This document shows positions 16,286 to 23,472 of a DNA stretch of 25,378 nucleotides, piece by piece. Made by a program: the position numbers and the translations under genes. Positions within the stretch are counted from its first letter, which is position 1. Every line of letters begins with the position of its first letter. Origin of the DNA: an uncultured Bacteroides sp. Lineage in GTDB: Bacteria > Bacteroidota > Bacteroidia > Bacteroidales > Bacteroidaceae. The notes beneath the pieces were generated by a model that did no database searches, was not told the origin of the DNA, and saw only the letters and a list, made by a program, of their open reading frames with translations. The DNA is taken from contig USEY01000054.1 in assembly GCA_900553815.1 (NCBI GenBank), forward strand, positions 1-25,378. Reading direction: 5' to 3'.

Positions 16286-17026
16286 ATGACAGATAGAACA
16301 GAAATGATATTCGGCGCGCGCGCCGTTATCGAGGCCATACAGGCCGACAAGGAGATAGACAAGATATTAGTGAAGAAAGACATTCAGAGCGAGCTTTCCA
16401 AAGAACTGTTTGCCGCACTGAAAGGGCGCGTCATACCCGTGCAGCGCGTGCCCGTGGAGCGACTGAACCGCATCACCCGCAAGAACCATCAGGGAGTCAT
16501 TGCCTTCATCTCGGCCGTCGCCTATCAGAAGACCGAAGACCTGGTGCCTTTCCTCTTCGAGCAGGGCAAGAATCCGTTCTTCATCATGCTCGACGGAGTG
16601 ACCGACGTGCGCAACTTTGGTGCCATAGCCCGCACCTGCGAGTGCGCCGGGGTCGATGCCGTGATACTGCCCGCCAAGAACAGCGTGTCGGTCAATGCCG
16701 ACGCCATCAAGACCTCGGCAGGCGCACTGCATACGCTTCCCGTATGCCGCGAACAGAGCCTGACCGCCACGCTGCGCTTCCTCAAGGACAGCGGATTCCG
16801 TGTGGTGGCCGCCACGGAAAAAGGCGACTACGACTACACCAAGGCCGACTACACCGGACCCCTCTGTATCGTCATGGGAGCGGAAGACAAAGGGGTGTCC
16901 TACGACAACCTGGCCCTCTGCGACGAGTGGGTCAGGATTCCCATGCGCGGCACCATCGAGTCGCTCAACGTGTCTGTGGCCGCTGGCATCCTTATTTACG
17001 AAGCATTGAAACAACGAATAGACTGA
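16286..17026 (+). CDS. rlmB: TrmH-family 23S rRNA 2'-O-ribose methyltransferase, RlmB type
   Basis: This SPOUT-fold enzyme transfers methyl from S-adenosylmethionine to a ribose 2'-OH, in RlmB at G2251 of 23S rRNA. The chosen start MTDRTEMIFGARAVIEA gives 246 residues; an ATG six bases upstream is equally possible. The N-terminal substrate-binding domain (about 1-80) is followed by the catalytic SPOUT motifs: LDGVTDVRNFGAIARTCE near 101, IVMGAEDKGVS near 192, and RIPMRGTIESLNVSVAAG near 217. It lies 94 bases after recN and 11 bases before the next gene. The exact target nucleotide is inferred from the family. Confidence 0.93.
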   Translation: MTDRTEMIFGARAVIEAIQADKEIDKILVKKDIQSELSKELFAALKGRVIPVQRVPVERLNRITRKNHQGVIAFISAVAYQKTEDLVPFLFEQGKNPFFIMLDGVTDVRNFGAIARTCECAGVDAVILPAKNSVSVNADAIKTSAGALHTLPVCREQSLTATLRFLKDSGFRVVAATEKGDYDYTKADYTGPLCIVMGAEDKGVSYDNLALCDEWVRIPMRGTIESLNVSVAAGILIYEALKQRID

Positions 17027-17037
17027 TAACTGATAGT

Positions 17038-18741
17038 ATGAAGACAAGATTGTTAGGTACGCTGCTCCTCTGTTGGTTGGCTCAGTGGAGCATGGCGCAA
17101 GCCCCCAAGTGGGTGGAAAAAGCCAAACGCAGTGTGTTTTCCATTGTCACCTACGATGACAGCGACAAGATACTGAAGACCGGCAACGGCTTCTTCGTCT
17201 CTGAAGACGGCGTCGCCCTGTCCGACTACAGCCTGTTCAAGGGCGCACGGCGGGCGGTAGCCATCACCGGCGAAGGCAAGCAGATGCCCGTCGAGGCCAT
17301 CATGGGAGTGGATGACATGTACGATGTGGCCAAGTTCCGCGTGGCCATCGACGGCAAGAAGGTGCAGGCCTTGCCCCTTGCCGCCACAGCCCCTGCCGTA
17401 GGAAGCAAGGTCTTGCTCTTGCCCTATTCCACGCAGAAAGACCGCTCCTTCACGCCCGGCGAGCTGAAGGCGGCCGACAAGGCAGGCGAGAAGTACTACT
17501 ACTACACGCTGGGCATGCACCTGCGCGACAAGATGGTCAGCTGCCCCGTGCTGACCGAGCAAGGGCAGGTATTCGGACTGGCGCAGCTCTCCTCGGGCAA
17601 GGACACGGCCACGGTCTGCTATGCCGTCGACGTGCGCTATGCCATGGACCGGAACATCAGCGCCTTGTCCTTCACCGACAACGCCCTGCGCGCCATTGGC
17701 ATAAAGAAAGCCCTGCCCGACACCGAAGACCAGGCGCTTGTCTTCCTGTTCATGGTTTCCTCGCAAGTCACCCCCGAGCAATATGCCGGCTTGATTGACG
17801 ACTTCATCGCCCAATTCCCCGGCAGCTCCGAAGGATATCTGCGCCGTGCCACCCACAACCTTGGCCTGGCCAAGGACGAGGCCGCGCTCAAGGGCGTGGA
17901 GGACGACATGGAGCAAGCCCTCAAGATAGCCGACAAGAAGGACGACGTGTACTACAACCGGGCCAAGCTGGTCTACAACTACGCCCTCGACCATCCCGAC
18001 AACACCCTCAAGGACTGGACCTTCGACCGCGCCTTGCAGGAGATAAAGGAAGCCATCGCCCTCGACCCGCTCCCCATCTACGTGCAGCTGGAGGGCGACA
18101 TCCAATATGCGCGTGCCGACTTTGCCGCGGCCTTGGCTTGCTACGAGCAGGTCAACCGCAGCCCGATGGCATCCGTCACAACGTTCCTCAGTGCGGCCAA
18201 GAGCAAGCAGCAACTCCAGGCTCCGGCCGAGGAGGTGCTGGCTCTGATGGACAGCTGTGTGGCCCGCTATTCCAAGCCTTATACCGTCGAAGCGGCCCCT
18301 TACCTGCTTGAACGTGCCCAGATGCGCATGAGCTACGGGCAGGCGCGCGAGGCCATTTTCGATTATGATGCCTATTATGATGCCGTAGGTGGCAAGGTAA
18401 ACGACGTGTTCTACTACCTGCGCGAGCAGGCCGCCCTGCAAGGCAAGCAGTATCAGCGCGCCCTCGACGACATGGCCAAGGCCATCGAACTGAATCCCCA
18501 AGACCTGACTTACCGCGCAGAGCTGTCGGTCATCAACATCCGCGTGGGTCGCAACGAAGAGGCCATACGCGTGCTGGATGAGGCGCTGAAGATAGACCCC
18601 AACTATGCCGAAGCCTACCGGCTGATGGGACTTGCCAACCTGCAACTGAAGAAGAAGGACGAGGCCTGCCGCTGCCTGGCCAAGGCCAAGGAGCTGGGCG
18701 ACCCCAACGTCGACGAACTGATAAAGAAACATTGTGAGTAA
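17038..18741 (+). CDS. Secreted protein: degenerate HtrA-like domain plus TPR repeats
   Basis: This 567-residue protein has a signal peptide (1-20, ending SMA-Q). Residues 30-185 follow the layout of an HtrA/trypsin-fold domain: GNGFFVSEDGVALSDYSL corresponds to the usual GSGFxxxxxGxxxTNxHV, and DDMYDVAKFRV to the catalytic-Asp segment. The catalytic His position reads SDYSL and the GNSGGP segment reads MVSCPVL, so two of the three catalytic residues appear lost. Residues 240-565 carry TPR-like helices, clearest in the last three (QYQRALDDMAKAIELNPQ, EEAIRVLDEALKIDPN, KDEACRCLAKAKEL). It is probably a periplasmic scaffold rather than a protease, and is co-transcribed with rlmB. Confidence 0.88.
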   Translation: MKTRLLGTLLLCWLAQWSMAQAPKWVEKAKRSVFSIVTYDDSDKILKTGNGFFVSEDGVALSDYSLFKGARRAVAITGEGKQMPVEAIMGVDDMYDVAKFRVAIDGKKVQALPLAATAPAVGSKVLLLPYSTQKDRSFTPGELKAADKAGEKYYYYTLGMHLRDKMVSCPVLTEQGQVFGLAQLSSGKDTATVCYAVDVRYAMDRNISALSFTDNALRAIGIKKALPDTEDQALVFLFMVSSQVTPEQYAGLIDDFIAQFPGSSEGYLRRATHNLGLAKDEAALKGVEDDMEQALKIADKKDDVYYNRAKLVYNYALDHPDNTLKDWTFDRALQEIKEAIALDPLPIYVQLEGDIQYARADFAAALACYEQVNRSPMASVTTFLSAAKSKQQLQAPAEEVLALMDSCVARYSKPYTVEAAPYLLERAQMRMSYGQAREAIFDYDAYYDAVGGKVNDVFYYLREQAALQGKQYQRALDDMAKAIELNPQDLTYRAELSVINIRVGRNEEAIRVLDEALKIDPNYAEAYRLMGLANLQLKKKDEACRCLAKAKELGDPNVDELIKKHCE

Positions 18742-18803
18742 CTAATTCTTACACCCTTGGAAGGAGGAACGCGCGCCCGTACAACGTGGATGACACCTCT
18801 AAG

Positions 18804-18880
18804 AAGTCTCGGCCAGACCTGTGCTAAGTCTCAGCCAGACTTGTGCTAAGTCTCGTCCACACTTGTGCTAAGTGTCAGAC
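18804..18880. repeat. 22-bp tandem repeat, about 3.5 copies
   Basis: Units at 18804-18825, 18826-18847 and 18848-18869 are near-identical 22-mers of the form AAGTCTCaGCCAGACTTGTG plus CT; a partial unit follows to 18880. The repeat lies between the TPR gene and the HU-HIG gene. No spacers are present, so it is not CRISPR. Confidence 0.9.
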
Positions 18881-18929
18881 CCCCTCCAGAAGGCCGTGTA
18901 GGGCATGTTTAACTTAAAATTTTAATACC

Positions 18930-19412
18930 ATGCCGATATTCAAGGCGATTTACAAGAAACTGTCCAGGAAGTGGCACCCGCATGCCATTACCGTGGGCAA
19001 ACCCGTTGAAATGGGTGAGTTATGCGACCAGATTTCGCTCATATCAACCGTTAGCCGCCCCGATGCCAAGGCCGCCCTCGAAGCCCTTGGCATGGTCATG
19101 GGCTCCTTTATGAACAGCGGCCGCAGCGTGCACGTTGACGGCCTGGGAACCTTCTACTATACCTGCATCTCCAACGGGCAGGGAGTAGACACTGAAAAAG
19201 AGGTGAATGCCTCGCAAATCACAGGCACGCGCGTGCGCTTCGTGCCCGAATTTACACGGAAAGGAAAGGTGGTCACTCGAGGCCTTATCAGCAGCAACCT
19301 GACATGGACCAACATCAAGTCAGTCAGCACACTCGACGGCACCGGAGAATCCTCAACCCCCGGCGGAGAAGGCGGGGGCGAGGAAGAGGGCGGAGGAGGC
19401 TCAATGGGCTAA
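18930..19412 (+). CDS. HU-HIG family DNA-binding protein with Gly-rich tail
   Basis: This 160-residue protein is an HU/IHF-fold protein of the Bacteroidetes HU-HIG type, which fuses an HU domain to a winged helix, Ig or glycine-rich part. The HU domain spans about residues 18-125: VEMGELCDQISLISTVSRPDAKAALEALG, then the beta-arm region SVHVDGLGTFYYTC and RVRFVPEFTRKGK. The tail (145-160) is Gly/Glu-rich (GGEGGGEEEGGGG). It binds DNA and may bend or compact it. The ATG follows an AT-rich leader with no clear ribosome site. It is probably transcribed apart from the TPR gene because of the 188-base gap. Confidence 0.92.
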   Translation: MPIFKAIYKKLSRKWHPHAITVGKPVEMGELCDQISLISTVSRPDAKAALEALGMVMGSFMNSGRSVHVDGLGTFYYTCISNGQGVDTEKEVNASQITGTRVRFVPEFTRKGKVVTRGLISSNLTWTNIKSVSTLDGTGESSTPGGEGGGEEEGGGGSMG

Positions 19413-19432
19413 CCCGCCTTTTCGTGCACACC

Positions 19433-19486
19433 GATATTGCCCTCTCCGCCTGTCGGCCCCTCAGGCCTGCGGGCGCGGGCAATATC
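19433..19486. other. Long GC-rich hairpin between HU-HIG and ridA
   Basis: GATATTGCCC (19433-19442) pairs perfectly with GGGCAATATC (19477-19486). Inside, CCGC/GCGG and GGCC/GGCC add further pairs. No T-run follows, so it is not a classical terminator. It may stabilise the HU-HIG mRNA or attenuate transcription into ridA. Confidence 0.6.
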
Positions 19487-19544
19487 CCTGCGTGCTTACC
19501 CTCTCATTGCTCATATTATTAACTTACCAAATCCATTTACACGT

Positions 19545-19919
19545 ATGAAGAAAGCTATTTGCAGCACCAAGGCGCCGGGAGCCATCGGCCCTTACAGCCA
19601 GGCCATCGAGGCTGGTGGCATGGTATTCGTTTCCGGGCAGCTGCCCATCGACGCAGCCACAGGCGTCATGCCCGAAGGCGTGGAAAACCAGGCGCGCCAG
19701 TCATTGGAGAACATCAAGCATATTTTGGAGGAGGCCGGACTGACCATGGCCGACATCGTGAAGACCACCGTGTTCCTGGCCGACATGTCGCTGTTTGCCG
19801 ACATGAACAAGGTCTATGCCACCTATTTCCAGGGCGCTTGCCCCGCACGCTCTGCCGTGGCCGTGAAGGCATTGCCCAAGGATGCGCTGGTCGAGATTGA
19901 GTGTATCGCTGTCCGCTAA
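19545..19919 (+). CDS. ridA: RidA family enamine/imine deaminase
   Basis: RidA hydrolyses reactive enamine/imine intermediates, such as 2-aminoacrylate from serine and threonine dehydratases, and so protects PLP enzymes. The chosen start MKKAICSTKAPGAIGPYSQA gives 124 residues, the normal size; the frame stays open upstream without family similarity. Key residues match the E. coli enzyme: Y17 in GPYSQA, R102 in PARSAV, and E119 in VEIECIA, plus VKTTVFLADM. It follows the HU-HIG gene by 132 bases containing a hairpin. The protein acts in the cytoplasm. Confidence 0.96.
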   Translation: MKKAICSTKAPGAIGPYSQAIEAGGMVFVSGQLPIDAATGVMPEGVENQARQSLENIKHILEEAGLTMADIVKTTVFLADMSLFADMNKVYATYFQGACPARSAVAVKALPKDALVEIECIAVR

Positions 19920-20308
19920 TCACAGGTCGTTTCCTGTCTTTCCGGCGGTGCGGATGGCGCGAAGCTGTACGGATGGTTTTTTCTCGTCCTGCGGTCTCGT
20001 GTCATCCGTCGCTTTTTCAGCGGTTGGTCCCAGCAGGTCGCCGTCTGTCTTTGGCCGTCTGTCTTTCAATGACTTTCTCGTCTGTAGCGCTTGCCCGTTC
20101 CCGTTCTATATGTCGCTCCTTCAGATTGTCGCTCTGAATCCACGGCTCTCTGGCTTTGCCGTCCCCGCGCTCTTTCCCTGCATCCTCGGTTTTGGTCGCC
20201 CTCGCTCCAATCATCCATGTCCTTCGGGCAGAAATCTTCATTTTTAGTTGACTCTGCCCCCGGCTTTCCTTATCTTTGACTTTTACAAACCCTAAACATT
20301 TTTTTGAT
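19920..20308. other. Intergenic region, pyrimidine-rich plus strand
   Basis: This 389-base stretch is poor in A and rich in T and C on the plus strand from about 19930 to 20260. The minus strand has an open frame of about 74 codons (ATG near 20240, KISARRTWMIG) rich in Lys, Arg and Glu, which the composition explains. It resembles 8365-8765 in this bias. The only clear signal is the promoter of the thioredoxin gene at its right end. Confidence 0.5.
20247..20278 (+). promoter_or_regulatory. Promoter of the thioredoxin-like gene
   Basis: GTTG at 20247-20250 is followed after 20 nt by TATCTTTG at 20271-20278, a perfect -7 element with a one-base deviation at -33. The leader would be about 24 nt. 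Confidence 0.7.
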
Positions 20309-20845
20309 ATGATGAACCGACTTTTATTCCTGTTCTTTGCCTTGTGCCTGCTCTCTGCATCCGCAGTTCGTGCACAAGAAGCCCAAGCCGACAGCACGGG
20401 CTATATTGTCCGTGTAGGCGACGTGGCACCCGATTTCACCGTTACCCTTACCGACGGCACCCGCCTCACGCTCTCCAGCCTTCGTGGCAAGGTCGTTATG
20501 CTTCAGTTCACCGCCAGCTGGTGTGGCGTCTGCCGCAAGGAGATGCCCTTCATCGAGCGCGACATCTGGCAGCGTCATAAGTCCGACTCCGGCTTCTACC
20601 TGCTGGGCATCGACCGCGACGAGCCATTGGAGAAGGTGCTTGCCTTTGCCAAGTCCACCAAGGTGACCTATCCCCTGGCGCTCGACCCCGGTGCCGATGT
20701 CTTTGCCAAGTATGCCTTGCGCGAGGCGGGCATCACGCGCAATGTCCTTATCGACCGCCGTGGCCGCATCGTCATGCTCACCCGCCTCTACAATCCCGAG
20801 GAGTTCAGTGCGCTGGTCAGCAAGATTGATAAACTGCTGAAGTAA
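20309..20845 (+). CDS. Secreted TlpA/ResA-like thioredoxin-fold protein
   Basis: This 178-residue protein starts with two ATG codons and a signal peptide of about 22 residues (cleavage near VRAQ). The thioredoxin domain begins at VGDVAPDFTVTLTDGTRLTLSSLRGK and carries the redox motif WCGVC, followed by RKEMPFIE. A cis-proline-like segment lies around GITRNVLIDRRGRIV. It belongs to the AhpC/TSA-redoxin group of extracytoplasmic thiol-disulfide proteins, which reduce or exchange disulfides in the envelope. An upstream TTG in frame is inside the promoter and is not the start. It has its own promoter and no operon partner. Confidence 0.93.
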   Translation: MMNRLLFLFFALCLLSASAVRAQEAQADSTGYIVRVGDVAPDFTVTLTDGTRLTLSSLRGKVVMLQFTASWCGVCRKEMPFIERDIWQRHKSDSGFYLLGIDRDEPLEKVLAFAKSTKVTYPLALDPGADVFAKYALREAGITRNVLIDRRGRIVMLTRLYNPEEFSALVSKIDKLLK

Positions 20846-21175
20846 GTCGGCTCTCCTGCGCAGCATTGTTTTTTGCCTGCTTATTCTACTTTACTGGCAG
20901 TGTGTCAAGTGTCTGATAGACCAATCATTCTGTCATGCTGAACGAAGTGAAGCATCTCAAAAGTAACAGCTTCTGCTCCCGGATTCTTCACTGCGTTCAG
21001 CATGACATTGCATTTTGATTTTATTTTTCTATTTTGAAACACCTCCGTGCCCAACGGGCGGGGTGGTAGGTTTGATGTAATGTTTTCGGTGAAGAACAAC
21101 CTCTTTAAAGAAGAGAGTTGATGATTCCCCGATTTCAACCTATTCTCATGCTCACCTTTATTCCTTTTTCTCTCT
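20846..21175. other. Intergenic region with REP-like palindrome
   Basis: This 330-base gap contains a REP-like inverted repeat (20932-21006), a T-rich stretch after it (21012-21037), and a small GCCC/GGGC hairpin near 21051-21061. I found no convincing promoter for the downstream regulator gene. Confidence 0.5.
20932..21006. repeat. REP-like inverted repeat
   Basis: Arms of 25 bp (20932-20956, starting GTCATGCTGAACGAAGTGAA, and 20982-21006) are reverse complements except for two positions, with a 25-nt loop. Repeats of the GTCATGCTGAACG type recur across many bacterial genomes, from my recollection. T-rich sequence follows on the plus strand, so it may also end the thioredoxin transcript. 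Confidence 0.8.
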
Positions 21176-22912
21176 ATGAAACCCCATCCTTTCTTCTTCC
21201 TCTGTCTGTTTCTCGCCTTGTGCATGTTTACTTCCTGCCACAATGCTTCCCGCCGTTACCTATCCCTGCTGGCTACCGACAGTCTCATGTCTCTGCCTGC
21301 CGATAGTGCCTGCCGTGTATTGGAACGTCTCTACCCCCTGGTGCCCGATTTCCCTGAGCGTCAGCATCGGCTTTTTGTGTTGCAGCAGCTCAATGCCTTC
21401 TATCACAGCGACCAGTCCCTCTCGCCCTACCGTGCCGAACTGGACGAGACTTGCCAATATTTCCTTGATTCCGGCGACAAGGTTCATGCCGGCCTCGCTT
21501 ATCTGTTGCGAGCCCGCCTGGAATTGGAGGAAGCGCATCCCATGGCGGCATTGCCCCACTTCCGGCAGGCCATCCGTTTGCTGGAACATTCGGAGAAGGG
21601 GATATATCTGGCTATGGCGTATGGAGATTTGGGCGATGTTTATATGCGGCAGGATTTGTATAAGGAGTCAATGGTAGCTCATCAGAAAGCCCGCTCTGTT
21701 TACTTGTCTATCCACGATATCCGTGGTGAACTGATTGAACTCAATATGATAGCCTATCTTTATCTGTTTGAGGGACGCTGTGAGGAAGCTTTGCGCTTAT
21801 ACGATGAGAGGTTGGGAGAAATGGAAACCGGAACTGATACGCTGCTGTGGGTATCGTTGCTGAATAACGCGGGAGTGGCGGAGCAGGAGTGTGGAAACTA
21901 TCGGGAAGCCTTGGCAAAACATAAATTGGCTGCTTTCTTATCGTGCCTGACAGGGCAATCTCCCAATTATCAGGCATTGGGGGAGGTCTTTTATGGTTTG
22001 GGAGAGAAAGATTCTGCTTTTTACTATCTGGAGAAGGCAGCCATATCGGGCAGTCTTGAAACTAAAGCTACGGCCTGTTCTTTACTTTCTGCATTACATG
22101 AAGAATCGGGCTGCGCGGAAGAGGCATTGCATTATGCTTCACTTAGTAGTCAATACAAAGATTCCATCTTTCAGCAGACTCATTCGCTGGAGGCAATGCG
22201 CATTAGTTATAAGCATCGTCTGGATGAGGCATTGCAACAAAATGAGGCGAGCCATTCCATTAGGATGTTTATGTCTGTGCTTGCATCTGTTTTGGTTATC
22301 GGATGTTTGGTTGTTCTTTTATATCGTAAGTCCAAAACTGGAAAGCAACGTTTGCAGGAATATCAGCAAAAAATGTTTGGTCAGGAAAAACATATAGCCA
22401 GATTGGTAGAGGAAGCCGGTTTACTTCAGAAGGATTTGGAACAGCTGAAAGAACAGAGACAGCAAGGTACAAGGGAAGAGGATGCTCGTTTCCTTTCTGA
22501 AATCCAGTTGAAGGAAGACAACATCAGACTGTTAGAGACAGAGATTCTTGATTTGCAGATTCGACTGTTTCATTCCACGCCTGTCGGTCAGCTCGTGAGG
22601 CGTGAGGCGAAGTATAAGCAAGATATATTGAAACCGGCGGAACGGGCCACGCTGGTTAAGACATTGGATAACGTGTTTTCTCATACGGTTCAATCTATCA
22701 AAGAACAGGCTCCCGACCTCACCTCTGAAGATTGCCTCTATTGCTGCCTTTCCCTTTCCGGTTTCTCTACCCAGACCATTGCCGCCTGCTTTGGCTATCA
22801 GGATGGACAGGTAGTGCGTCAGCGCAAGTACCGGGTCAGACAGAAATGGCCCCTGCCGGCACGCAGCTCCTATTTGTATAAAAGGTTGTTTGGAGAGGAA
22901 AAGGATACGTAA
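21176..22912 (+). CDS. TPR lipoprotein-like membrane regulator with C-terminal HTH
   Basis: This 578-residue protein has an N-terminal signal with a lipobox (MFTSC, Cys21), then TPR-like helices over about 60-335 (for example AMAYGDLGDVYMRQDLYKES, EEALHYASLSSQYKDS). A transmembrane segment follows at 364-383, a cytoplasmic coiled coil at about 388-465, and a C-terminal helix-turn-helix at about 515-556 (LTSEDCLYCCLSLSGFSTQTIAACFGY, then VVRQRKYRVRQK). This is a recurrent Bacteroidetes architecture thought to sense envelope signals through TPRs and control transcription from the membrane. Its likely targets are the two genes downstream. Base composition is lower in GC in the middle than at both ends. 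Confidence 0.87.
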   Translation: MKPHPFFFLCLFLALCMFTSCHNASRRYLSLLATDSLMSLPADSACRVLERLYPLVPDFPERQHRLFVLQQLNAFYHSDQSLSPYRAELDETCQYFLDSGDKVHAGLAYLLRARLELEEAHPMAALPHFRQAIRLLEHSEKGIYLAMAYGDLGDVYMRQDLYKESMVAHQKARSVYLSIHDIRGELIELNMIAYLYLFEGRCEEALRLYDERLGEMETGTDTLLWVSLLNNAGVAEQECGNYREALAKHKLAAFLSCLTGQSPNYQALGEVFYGLGEKDSAFYYLEKAAISGSLETKATACSLLSALHEESGCAEEALHYASLSSQYKDSIFQQTHSLEAMRISYKHRLDEALQQNEASHSIRMFMSVLASVLVIGCLVVLLYRKSKTGKQRLQEYQQKMFGQEKHIARLVEEAGLLQKDLEQLKEQRQQGTREEDARFLSEIQLKEDNIRLLETEILDLQIRLFHSTPVGQLVRREAKYKQDILKPAERATLVKTLDNVFSHTVQSIKEQAPDLTSEDCLYCCLSLSGFSTQTIAACFGYQDGQVVRQRKYRVRQKWPLPARSSYLYKRLFGEEKDT

Positions 22913-23035
22913 ATCGTACATGACAGGGGCAGGAAAAGTACATTGTTATGTTTTTGCTCTCTATATATCTGATTTACAGTATTGAACTTGCTTCCATTGT
23001 TATGCGAAATTTTAGTTTGGTTGAAAGGGGTGTTG

Positions 23036-23043
23036 TAAGTTTG
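23036..23043 (+). promoter_or_regulatory. -7 element upstream of the DUF3244 gene
   Basis: TAAGTTTG matches TAnnTTTG perfectly. The nearest TTTG (23016-23019) is only 16 nt upstream, shorter than the usual 19-20, so the promoter may depend on an activator. The leader would be about 30 nt. Confidence 0.5.
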
Positions 23044-23078
23044 CAGCATCGAATTCATTAAACCAAATCTAAAATTGT

Positions 23079-23456
23079 ATGAAAACAAAACTTTTCTTTT
23101 TATTCGTTTTTTGTTTGTTGTCAACTCATGTTTTTGTTTACGGGAATGGTGAACCGTCTGTAAAGAAACGTATCGCCTTAAAGGGTGATATACGCACCGT
23201 CAAGCGTAGCATCATTTCTCCCGATGAGATTGTTACAGCCACTTACAACGAACATCAGTTGGAGCTTCATTTCCATCAGCCGGTAGGTTCGGTTTGCATC
23301 ACCGTCTGGTCTTCCGGCAATCTGTTGATCGAGGATGAACAGGTGATTACCGACAATGTGGAGGTTCCTGTCCTGATTCCCTTGGATGGTTTTCAGGAGG
23401 GTGATTCCTCTATTGAAATCAGGTTGGAGAATGGGCTTCTGTATGGTGTGTTTTGA
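23079..23456 (+). CDS. Small secreted DUF3244 protein
   Basis: This 125-residue protein has a signal peptide (about 1-22, ending FVYG-N) and one small beta-sandwich-like domain with PVGSVCITVWSSGNLL, VEVPVLIPLDGFQEGDSSIEIRLENG and LLYGVF at the end. This is the pattern of DUF3244, a short Bacteroidetes secreted family whose function is unknown. It follows the TPR regulator by 166 bases with its own -7 element. The next gene begins 16 bases after its stop, so the two are probably co-transcribed. It is exported to the periplasm or beyond; it lacks a lipobox. Confidence 0.85.
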   Translation: MKTKLFFLFVFCLLSTHVFVYGNGEPSVKKRIALKGDIRTVKRSIISPDEIVTATYNEHQLELHFHQPVGSVCITVWSSGNLLIEDEQVITDNVEVPVLIPLDGFQEGDSSIEIRLENGLLYGVF

Positions 23457-23472
23457 TGTATGTGTCTGAAAG

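Noticed and set aside
16642..17037. Upstream extension of the HtrA-like/TPR gene through rlmB in another frame
   Set aside because: The extension overlaps rlmB, is Arg-rich junk, and the signal peptide starts exactly at the ATG at 17038.
17053..18732. 559-codon open frame on the minus strand opposite the HtrA-like/TPR gene
   Set aside because: The plus strand has a signal peptide, HtrA-like and TPR patterns and good operon spacing. The antisense frame is a by-product of high GC at third positions and shows no family features.
18804..18880. Short regular repeats as a possible CRISPR array
   Set aside because: The 22-bp units are contiguous with no spacers, and no cas gene is nearby.
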